This document shows, piece after piece, positions 58,001 to 64,000 of a DNA stretch of 64,000 nucleotides. Source of the stretch: Euglena gracilis. Lineage: Eukaryota > Euglenida > Euglenophyceae > Euglenales. The stretch spans positions 94,864,406-94,928,405 of the forward strand of contig CP154956.1 of NCBI GenBank assembly GCA_039621445.1, given 5' to 3'. Position numbers and translations under genes: made by a program. Position 1 is the stretch's first letter. Every line of letters starts with the position of its first letter. The notes under the pieces are model-generated. The model made no database searches, was not told where the DNA came from, and saw only the letters and a list, made by a program, of their open reading frames with translations.

Positions 58001-61000
58001 TCTCTTCCCTCAAATCTTTCTTTCAAGGTGGCAGCAAACCGGGTGACAAGCCCCAAAAGTCGTATTTTTCTTTTGCTTTGTGGCGAGAATGGATGTTGCA
58101 AAGATGGAAACCATTCCTTCCCCACCGTTTCACAAAATTTTTCCTGCCTACAAACTTGTTATGTGAAACCTGCCGTCCGTCTCTATGTCAACAGTGGTGC
58201 TTCTTGCTGCGAGGGTTTGCAGTGCCTAATGAGCGGTATGTCCCTTGGCCTCTGAACGAGAAGAATTTGAAATAGACCCGAAACACCCCCACAAGGGCCC
58301 AAATAAGAGCGCACCCTCCCAGCGGCGGTCCGCAGCACGCGCACACCCATGTGTTAGCAGACCCCCAATTTTGATGCGATTTCCCACGCAAACCAAGAAA
58401 ATCACACTGGTAGGGTCAAATAAAAATCAACCCCCCCATTGCTGCTGGAGGTGGCGATCCGTCATACCCGTCACCCGTTTATCGGGGAGGGAGTGAACAC
58501 ACTGTCCAAAATAGGTTTTATTGATAGTGTTTTTCAATATTTTGGGATCAAGGGATTTCTCAGGGAACGCTCTTTTTGACCAACGCTTCCATTCAGACCC
58601 TGTTGGAAGTTAATGAGTAAAGGAGGGCCGTGGTGGACACAGTAGCGGTAGGGCTGGGGTGCGTTGAAGCGGGAGAGGCGGGCGGCGGGGGACTGCTGTG
58701 TTGCGTTTTGGTGCGAGCAGGGCGGATCTGTTCGATGACGAGGATGCAGGCGCCCCTGGAGGTGGAGGGAGAGCCCAGCGCCTGAAAATTTGAGCTCGAA
58801 GACGTGGGGGAGGTGCTTAAACCCCCCCCCAAATCCAAAACCCCCCGGTTTTATATTTGGGCGGAAATTTGAAGACCCCGAGGGGGGGTTTTATATTTGG
58901 GGGGGGTTTATATTCGGTCGGAAAAATCAACTTCCTGGCGGGATCCAGTAGTCACTTTTTCGATCCAAAATCGCAAATACGCCCACCCTTGGGGGTCCAA
59001 AATTTTTACTTTTCGGGCGAAGGAGCAATTTTCACACGTTTCTGGTAAAAATTGCACCCAAATCTGCCAAAAATCACAATTTCGGGAGAGATTTTATCGA
59101 AATTCTTTTCTTCCGGCGCTTCGCGCAGGAGGGGAAGTTTTATATTTGGGCGGGATTTCAAGGTCCTCAGGGGGGTTTTATATTTGGGGGGGGTTGTATT
59201 TGTGGGGGTTTAACAAAAATCCGTCCCAGCACATTCGATGCACAATCCACAGGAACAGTGGCTGAAAAGATGGCATATTTTTGGCAAAAAGTGTGGAAAA
59301 AATGCGTTTTGTTATCCTTGGACCTCTGTCCATCCACCCAAAGTGTCAAAAAATGCGTTTTTCACCTTTTAAACTTTGGAACTTGTTTGAGTCTTTTTGG
59401 AATTTTGGAAATTGGAACTTCCATTTTTGGAAATTTTGGAAACCTGTTTGAGCCCCAAACCAGCCATTTTGCCGGCCCTTGGGCCCAAACGGCGGTCCTT
59501 AAGGGCGGCCCTTAATGGGAAAAATATTCCCATCCTTATGGACCACGCTGGCTCACAGGATAACACCTCCAAACACTTGGTTTATTTTGGTGCTGTTGTT
59601 GGGATATGTCAGGATTTGTCGGGATTTTGTCGAGATTTGTCACGTTTTAAACACGTAGGTGGGGTTCTGCCAGAAACCAACCTCCGACAGAACTTCTGGC
59701 CATTTGACCTGGGAAAGCGTTGACGAAAGTTGTGCACAATGTGATTCAGACATGCAATATTTTCTTTTATTGCTCAAAAGCAATTATTCCATCGAGGAAA
59801 GCTGTAAAATCAGCTCAGAGATGCATACGCGCACTAAAGAACCAGGATAAAGAGGTGCCTTTTTGATGGCAACTTTGCCTGCGCGTGCCCATGTGAAACC
59901 CACACTCTGTAGAAGGAAACAATGTCAAAATTTTCAGCCAAAACTTGGAGGCAAACTCCCCCAAAATACACCCCAAAACACCACGGTTTTCAAAAAATTT
60001 CGGTATTACGTAGAAAAAATTTGGACCAGCGCCTGGGAGCTGCTGCCTTGAAAAAAAGTGCTGCCTTGCTGAACGCCCCCCCCCCCCCGGGGGAAGGGTC
60101 CATTCCGCTTACAGAAACCCCTGTTGGTGGTGCTTTTGAAAAGCGTTCATTCTGCCCAAATCTGTCCCATTCCCAATTTCTCACTTGGAGGTTACAACGT
60201 CAGAGCCTTTAGCGATTGAGCTGACTAACAGCACAAGCCAGCGTCAACAGCAGTCACTCCCACAAAGAGAACTTCGTCCATCTTTTTTTGTCCATTACTC
60301 GTTGCCGTGAATTTCTGTGGTGTTGTTGGGATTTGTCAGCATTTGTCAGAACCCCAGCATCAGACATTGGACGGCCCAGAAACCGTTGTCGGGATTTGTC
60401 GGGATTTGTCGTTGGAGATGGTGGCTCGTAACCCCCCTGAATAGAAGCCCTGGGACTTCCAGTTGACTGTCTGACTGCTGGTCAAAAAGGAGGGATGGGC
60501 TTCTATTTTGAAACGGGGGGAGGGCTTCTATTTAGAACGATGGTCAAAAACCAAGGGGGCTTCTATTCGGGGTGGGGGCACTATTCGGGTAGGAAGTTTC
60601 TATTCGGGGGAGGGTTCAGGGAAGAAGGCGCTGCCCCCCAACTGGGATCGGACCGAGATGGATCTGGTCCAGGAAGATTTGTGATTCTCGAACCAGCCCC
60701 GTGGCGGTGAGACCAGCCCTGTGCGGACCTCGCCCTCCAGCATCGCCAGCGCCTTCTTGCGCCACACATTGTGCAGCTCCTGCGAGCACAGCTTGAAGAA
60801 CTGCAGCCCTGCGCGGGGTGTGTGCAATGACGTCGCAGCATGGCTCGCAATGCAACTCGAAAAGTTCGGTACAGACTGGGTTTCGCGAATAACCACTGCA
60901 GGGATGCAGAGGGCACCTGACAATGCTAACAACGCACAGGGGTCATATTCCTTGCAGTTAAACATCACCTGCCTTTCTGCCTTTGAATGGAATACAAGTC

Positions 61001-63926
61001 CCAAGGCGGTCATTAAGCACAAAAACCTCCTGTTCCAGTGCGTTCAATGAAAAATATATGGGGGAAATGACCAAAAAATGGCCATATTTTGCCAGAAACG
61101 GGTCCACCACGGAGAAAAAAGTGATTACGGCATTTTTATACCATCATCCATCCACCCAAAACGTCAAAAAAAGTTTTTCGACTTCGGACTTTTTACCCGG
61201 TTCAAGCCATTAACCGACCCTTTGGCCCAAGGGGGGTCCTTAACAGGTAAATTATCTTTTTGAGGCGCCGCAAAAAACTTAAAAAACCTTAAAAAACGAA
61301 AATGGTCCTGGAGAATTTCAAATTTTCGAGCAAAAAAAGTCGCAAAACCTGGGCAAAAACAGGCCAACTCCGGGAGAAAAAAATGATTGCTGGCATCGCT
61401 GGAACATTGTCTATCCATCCATAACTCAAAAAAAATGGGTTTTCAACCTGGACCGACGTTGGTTCGATGCCCAGATGGCTCTTTGACCACCAATGGAAAA
61501 TGGACGACGCCGTTGTAATTCTTGAAAATTTCAAAATACTGTAAAAAAACCTAAAAAACCTTTAAAAACGCCTTAAAGCCCCTTTATTTTTTTGAGAATT
61601 TTCGCCTGAAGAAGTAATGCCTGGTTCTTAAGGGGGAAAAAGCTTGTGGACCCTGATGGGAGGTTGACACGACACACCCTCCATCCGCATGGAGTTGAGC
61701 AGCAGCCAGGCGGGCACGTCCAGCTCCTGCCGCCCCGTGTAGAGGGCCGTGGAGCCGGGCTGGCCCCGGCCCAGCTGCTGCTCGATGCGGTGCTGCACCT
61801 CCGGGATGACGAAGAGCTGGATGGTCTGGCCGCGGCCGATGGCGGCGGGGGGCGGCGGGCGAAAGGGCGAAAGGGCGAAAGGGCGAATATTATTACAAAT
61901 AATGTACAAATAATAATATAATAATACAAATAATATATTATTTATCATACAGTAAAAATTTTTAGATATGTAATGATAAATATCACACATGCGTATGATA
62001 TATGGTATGAATGATACAAACATAACACTATTATGTCGAGGAGCATCTTCGATCCAGGATTGCAAAAGGTCTTCACAAACAGCATGGCAATCCCACAAGT
62101 ATGAGGTCAGAAGCTCCTCCCAACTTTAAGCCACCATAATACAAAAAAAAGGTGCGGGTTTAATTCCTGAAGAGTCGCTCGGGCATCTGACGCGCGTGAG
62201 GTGCGGTGCGTGGAAAAGGTACCTCACCCCCCCTCAAAGTGTCCCTCCCTCCAAAGTGGCCAAAATTTTTTGGCAAATTTCAGGTTACCCCCCCAAAGTG
62301 GCCATTTTCCTTTGGCGCCAAAGGCGCCGGAGGCCAAAACTTGACCCCCCAAAGTGTCCCCCCCCTGCCAGAGTGGCCATTTTGGGGTCCCACGGTGCCT
62401 GGAGGGTGGCCACTTTGAGGGGGGGGGTGAGGGTATCTGTCTGTGCGCGCGCCTGTGTTTGCTTGTGCTGCTGGGCCTGCCGTGTGGGGCTGTGTCGCAC
62501 GCCCTTTGGGTCCCTGGCCCACCACCTCCCGGCCCCCTCTCATCCGGAAGGCCCCCTGGGCGTAGTCCCGGAACGTCATGTCCTTGCCGATGGTCACGAC
62601 AGCCGCCGCCGTGGGGGCCTGCTTGGGCCCACCCCAGGATGGGCTGCGGGGATTCCAAAATACCATGTGCACAATAGCAGGTCCGTTTACCAGCGCACCT
62701 AATGCGGCTGGAGCAATAATGCACATCAATATACATACATATCGGTATATGTATGTATATATATGTATATATGCACATATATATATATATATACATATCG
62801 GTATATATGTATATACGCACAACTGTATATGTATTCATACATGCACATGATGGCATGAGTATCAAACTGCTGTCCCCCCTGAGGAGGGCGGAAGCGGGAA
62901 ACGGGCAGTGGTTTAATACCACCGGCACGGTGCATGTGATATTTTGTGTGCCCGTTCCCCCCTTCGTTCCCCCAGAATGCTGGGTGCCAGACCACTTCAG
63001 AGCGTCCGTGACCAGGGCCGGGTTACGCAATTCCCAGGGGCGGCAGGAGCAGAGGAGGGAAAGAGAAAGGCCGCTGAACAGTCGGCCCACCAGTGGATCT
63101 GGGGGCCTTCCTTCCAGTTAGTGAAACGCCCCCCGAAGGGCGCGGTTTCCCGGCCGGATTTGTTTGGGATTTTCCGTCCAGGATTTTCAGGCCGAACGCC
63201 TGTCATTCAGACCCAAATAGGGGGCCCTGAAATTCTTCCCTAACCCTGCCCCCTTGAAAGCAAGGTCAAAACAACCCCCCCCCCTGACCTCATAACCTGG
63301 TGGGGCCCTTGCTCCCGGCAGTGGCCAAACAACTTGGTGGGGGGCAAAAAAAGATGGTTCCAGTGACTTGCACCCCCCTTTATATGGCAAAATACCTTTA
63401 CGACGCTGAAAAAAAGGGCCCAAAGAACCTAATGGCGGGGGGGGGGGCAGGGCCAAAAGTTGGTTCCAATAACCTGGCACCCGCCAGGCTATTTGGGGGG
63501 GGGGGGGGTAGGGGGCCCGAAAAGTCACAGTCCATGGCGATAATGCTAAAAGGCCCCCACTCCTCGGGGTTTAATACTTATGCCATATATATGGATGTGT
63601 GTGTGCATGCTTGCTGTGTGCGTGCATGCATGCGTGTGTGTGTGTGCGTTACATGCTCCCGACGCATTGGATGAACTGGTGAAAAAAAACGGCCATTAAA
63701 AACAATGCACAATAATAATAAAAAATGATGCATAAATAGTTCACACAATTTGGACAGACCACCAAAACACAATTCAATTTGGCACGAACTTGCAACAGAA
63801 TTTTGCGCTGACGTCCACTGCCTGGCTGCCAGTGCAAGTCCACCAACCGGTGAGTTCGAGTCTCGCTATCCCGGCGTGTCCGATGTCCATCCCGGTGGTG
63901 TGGATCTGGTCGTAGAACGTGAACCG
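50254..63926 (-). CDS. Split gene: giant DUF3638/DUF3645-domain protein (C-terminal part)
   Basis: Thirteen exons on the minus strand read continuously through conserved blocks of the DUF3638/DUF3645 family: 'YDQIHTTGMDI', 'KQAPTAAAVVTIGKDMTFRD', 'YAQGAFRMRG', 'IGRGQTIQLFVIPEV', 'LLLNSMRMEG', 'LQFFKLCSQELHNVWRKKAL', then 'LNQEVVHEQEQEEEQEEE', 'FFNGEMFYSDAELA' and 'FFEECLRLRRRQRN'. Family members are huge (often about 3000 residues) and are annotated as ubiquitin-associated or helicase-like; the 'D.H..G.D' and 'Q...RMR..G' blocks resemble helicase motifs. Downstream come EF-hand-like segments and a RanBP2-type zinc finger ('WTCQQCTCRN'), which binds ubiquitin or RNA in other proteins. The N-terminal part lies beyond the right edge. 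Most introns are GT-AG; two are neither GT nor AG and one is a MITE. Confidence 0.8.
50815..51083. repeat. Family D MITE relic abutting a DUF3638 exon
   Basis: Starts near GGGGCGGTCCTC, contains 'CATTCAATGCAAAACCC' and 'CCGGATCGGCCGTTGG', and runs to within a few bases of the exon donor at 51083, so the beginning of that intron appears to be transposon-derived. Confidence 0.5.
51084..51227 (-). CDS. DUF3638 gene exon: EF-hand-like segment
   Basis: Acceptor CTTTAG at 51228 and donor GAG|GTGTGG at 51083, 48 codons in phase 0. Reads 'AEWHTLRAHAQLVLMREALQ', 'RRIAVGRADPVAAFLKEDVE' and 'GRGAVTFE'. 'AFLKEDVEGRGAVTFE' has the spacing of an EF-hand loop (D..G.G..TF..) though not all ligands are present. 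A hAT-like MITE relic begins almost at its donor. Confidence 0.75.
51234..51474. mobile_element. MITE family C acting as an intron (introner)
   Basis: Termini CAGGGCTGCACGGGAAAGCC and GGTATCCCCGTACAGCCCTG are inverted repeats. Flanks GCCTAAAG and GCCTGGGG agree at 5 of 8 bases, including the AGGC core on the coding (minus) strand. The intron between the two flanking coding exons is 249 nt, exactly the 241-bp element plus one 8-bp flank. Interior holds TTCGGCACCTTCGGCACCGAA. Confidence 0.75.
51477..51526 (-). CDS. DUF3638 gene exon before the introner
   Basis: Acceptor AAGGCAG at 51527. Reads 'LPPVLDTPLAKLFTPQ' and ends CACCCCCCAG|GC. The bases GCCAGGGC that follow are the start of a transposon-like element, so the donor is GC if the following exon begins after TTTAG at 51228. 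Joined, the frame reads 'LFTPQ' then 'AEWHTLRAH' without a break. Confidence 0.6.
52182..52371 (-). CDS. DUF3638 gene exon: FFNGEMFYSDAELA...FFEECLRLRRR
   Basis: Acceptor GCCCAG at 52372 and donor AAC|GTGTGG at 52181. Reads 'PTALLCFRFFNGEMFYSDAE', 'LAQLEAGLQTAPLATRKKFF' and 'EECLRLRRRQRN'. The pattern 'RF.NGE..YS..EL..L...L.....R..FFE.CL.LR.R.R' is strongly conserved near the C terminus of the family. A TA-flanked element (52598-53012) lies in the intron upstream. Confidence 0.8.
52598..53012. mobile_element. TA-flanked element with AACC/GGTT ends
   Basis: Begins AACCTACCCTCCATTTATAA and ends AAAGTGGGGGGAGGGGTT between TA dinucleotides. An internal direct repeat 'CGGCTGACCAACCAAACC' lies near both ends. 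Lies in a DUF3638-gene intron. Confidence 0.55.
53372..53481 (-). CDS. DUF3638 gene exon: RLVVALSLAESETLRW
   Basis: Acceptor CTCCGCAG at 53482 and donor ACG|GTGAGC at 53371, both strong. Reads 'PQRLVVALSLAESETLRWML', 'HTNQAAVAGVGMALRT'. Its phase does not match the previous listed exon, so one small exon between 53.5 and 53.9 kb has probably been missed. Confidence 0.75.
53899..54024 (-). CDS. DUF3638 gene exon: VRDEQPRLAFPPHVWLSDNF
   Basis: Acceptor TGCCAG at 54025 and donor TGG|GTGGTC at 53898, 42 codons in phase 0. Reads 'VRDEQPRLAFPPHVWLSDNF', 'FKTRWRGLGDRRLKIAAIVL' and 'EW'. High GC3, no internal stop. Confidence 0.75.
54300..54645. repeat. Family D MITE relic
   Basis: 'GTCCCAGCACATTCAATGCA' near the left, 'CAGGTCGACATCAAG' inside, and GGACCTCCCTG as the right end. 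Lies in a DUF3638-gene intron. Confidence 0.5.
54964..55000. repeat. AC microsatellite
   Basis: CACA repeats interrupted once; lies in a DUF3638-gene intron. Confidence 0.9.
55259..55344 (-). CDS. DUF3638 gene exon: PWSATVLTT segment
   Basis: Reads 'HVPWSATVLTTAPSGVLGDS' and 'PFYRLAEFQ', with an excellent donor CAG|GTGCGT at 55258. The 5' end is ambiguous: AG sites at 55345, 55348 and 55370 would all keep frame. Joins in phase to the following exon ('EFQ|VRDEQPRL'). Confidence 0.7.
55968..56122 (-). CDS. DUF3638 gene exon: EVVHEQEQEEEQEEE acidic coil
   Basis: Acceptor CCCCCAG at 56123 and donor AAC|GTCGCC at 55967. Reads 'RVQAVLARLRRVAESHGGEA', 'ERLGLNQEVVHEQEQEEEQE' and 'EEAEEEEQRIN'. A Glu/Gln-rich coil with 'LN.EVVHEQEQE' is typical of DUF3638 proteins. 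A GGAATTAGAATTA minisatellite begins within 20 bp upstream, in the intron. Confidence 0.8.
56140..56375. repeat. GGAATTAGAATTA minisatellite
   Basis: About 20 imperfect copies of GGAATTAGAATTAGAATTA in the intron immediately upstream of the acidic-coil exon of the DUF3638 gene. Confidence 0.95.
57026..57436. mobile_element. MITE family A, copy 3
   Basis: CAGGGTTCGATATAAGGACA at one end, TCCTTATATCAAACCCTG at the other, with a perfect, non-trivial 8-bp duplication CGCCCCTG at 57018-57025 and 57437-57444. CAG.G termini and 8-bp duplications are typical of hAT elements. No transposase is encoded. Lies in an intron of the DUF3638 gene. Confidence 0.9.
57647..57775 (-). CDS. DUF3638 gene exon: REAFREPIGFPVPD segment
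   Basis: Reads 'GREAFREPIGFPVPDHVPTP', 'EPYTEKLQAVVGQNTLLLDE' and 'GDAG', ending GCTG|GTGGGC. The phase of the 3' end matches the next exon. The 5' boundary (GGGCAG at 57776) is tentative. The intron downstream carries a full-length MITE (57026-57436). Confidence 0.65.
58823..59209. mobile_element. Element with TTTATATTTGGGCGG boxes
   Basis: Repeated boxes 'TTTTATATTTGGG' and 'GACCCCGAGGGGGG' at both ends (58.85-58.92 and 59.13-59.20 kb), with C-rich left end AAACCCCCCCCCAAATCC. Similar boxes at 14.50-14.88 and 53.54-53.63 kb. Contains TTCCGGCGCTTCGCGCAGGA. Confidence 0.5.
59215..59555. repeat. Family D MITE relic
   Basis: 'GTCCCAGCACATTCGATGCA', 'CCATCCACCCAAAGTGTC', then GGCGGTCCTTAAGGGC and a decayed right end CCTTATGGACCACG. 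Confidence 0.5.
60729..60808 (-). CDS. DUF3638 gene exon: LQFFKLCSQELHNVWRKKAL
   Basis: Acceptor CGCGCAG at 60809 and donor GAG|GTCCGC at 60728. Reads 'GLQFFKLCSQELHNVWRKKA' then 'LAMLEGE'. The phase fits exon 61678-61841 exactly (1 base plus 2 bases make the Gly codon), giving 'NSMRMEGLQF', a conserved stretch of the family. Confidence 0.85.
61030..61610. repeat. Two adjacent family D-type relics
   Basis: First part (to about 61.25 kb): 'CATCCACCCAAAACGTC' and 'GGGGGTCCTTAACAGG'. Second part (61.27-61.61 kb): 'GGAACATTGTCTATCCATCC' and 'GACGTTGGTTCGATGCC', a subfamily also at 24.60-24.84, 33.29-33.51 and 47.44-47.66 kb. Confidence 0.45.
61678..61841 (-). CDS. DUF3638 gene exon: IGRGQTIQLFVIPEV
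   Basis: Reads 'IGRGQTIQLFVIPEVQHRIE', 'QQLGRGQPGSTALYTGRQEL' and 'DVPAWLLLNSMRMEG'. The 3' end is a normal donor (GAG G|GTGTGT). Upstream of the first codon there is no AG on this strand for about 100 bases (CGCCCTTT repeats and AT-rich DNA), so the 5' boundary cannot be a normal acceptor. It completes 'RMRG' of the previous exon as the conserved 'RMRGIG.GQ'. Confidence 0.85.
62222..62433. mobile_element. TA-flanked element with TCAAAGTGTCC ends
   Basis: Begins CCTCACCCCCCCTCAAAGTG and ends CCACTTTGAGGGGGGGGTGA, flanked by TA. Contains TTTGGCGCCAAAGGCGCCGGA. It lies wholly inside the DUF3638 intron that lacks standard boundaries (61842-62535), not at its ends. Confidence 0.65.
62536..62624 (-). 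CDS. DUF3638 gene exon: TIGKDMTFRDYAQGAFRMRG
   Basis: Reads 'KQAPTAAAVVTIGKDMTFRD' and 'YAQGAFRMRG', the most conserved block of the family. Length is 29 codons plus 2 bases. Neither boundary is standard: the bases before AAG (62624) are GGGCCC, and the bases after ATGAGAGG (62536) are GGGCCGGG. Conserved residues run straight into the flanking exons with nothing inserted. Confidence 0.8.
62725..62835. repeat. TATA/CATA microsatellite
   Basis: Imperfect TATATG, ATATAC and CATATCGGTATA units in the 1.26-kb non-standard intron of the DUF3638 gene. Confidence 0.85.
63882..63926 (-). CDS. DUF3638 gene exon: YDQIHTTGMDI motif
   Basis: Reads 'RFTFYDQIHTTGMDI'. In this family the block is followed directly by 'KQ', which is found at the start of the next exon, placing the exon end after ATC at 63882. 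The bases that follow are GGACAC, not a GT or GC donor. A conventional GT lies 26 bp further on (63856) but would add residues and lose frame. The 5' boundary is uncertain; the frame stays open upstream past 63926. Confidence 0.65.
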
Positions 63927-64000
63927 GCGCGCCGGCGATAATCCACATTGCCGGGCAGCCCCCTCGGGTGGGGGACCAGTTTCTCAGAACCTGCCCGAAC

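Noticed and set aside
62224-63090. 288-codon minus-strand frame
   Set aside because: It crosses a TATA microsatellite and a MITE. Only the short part 62536-62624, in another frame, has the conserved DUF3638 motif.

Overview
This window looks like nuclear DNA of a unicellular eukaryote, probably an alga or alga-related protist. Very small GC-rich exons (about 30-250 bp) sit in introns of 0.2-6 kb that are packed with repeats, microsatellites and long G or C homopolymers. The tRNA genes lack an encoded CCA end. Most long open frames here are artefacts of G/C runs and repeats. I cannot name the organism. The mix of GT-AG, GC-AG and apparently non-GT/AG introns, together with transposon-like introns, recalls euglenids, dinoflagellates and pelagophytes, but this is inference.

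Three split genes can be read, none with a visible start codon or a complete 3' end. (1) About 10.8 to 0.4 kb, minus strand: a membrane-anchored class III nucleotidyl cyclase. Its exons give the end of an extracellular sensor-like region, a membrane segment, a HAMP-like linker, the '(R)EFNAVQNAFFQMETGLEAF' helix before the catalytic domain, and part of the cyclase domain. (2) About 15.8 to 38 kb, plus strand: a multi-pass membrane protein resembling the membrane region at the C terminus of large algal and oomycete surface or TRP-like proteins. (3) 63.93 to 50.25 kb, minus strand: a very large protein of the DUF3638/DUF3645 (helicase-like, ubiquitin-associated) family, entering from beyond the right edge and ending with EF-hand-like segments and a RanBP2-type zinc finger. 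Genes 1 and 2 diverge across 10.8-15.8 kb. Genes 2 and 3 converge on a gene-poor 38-50 kb stretch holding two identical tRNA-Ala(CGC) genes and a tRNA-Val(AAC) gene.

The rest is dominated by short non-autonomous transposon-like elements. Several families begin CAGGG and end CCCTG and are flanked by 8-bp target-site duplications (hAT-like). Others begin and end in C and G runs between TA dinucleotides. Some are nested. One CAGGG element (51234-51474) forms, with one copy of its 8-bp duplication, exactly one intron of the DUF3638 gene, as expected of an 'introner'. Two other introns of the same gene have boundaries, fixed by a conserved protein motif, that are neither GT nor AG. A small GGCGC-spacer-GCGCC hairpin recurs more than 20 times across otherwise unrelated element families. 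These are the main candidates for something new.
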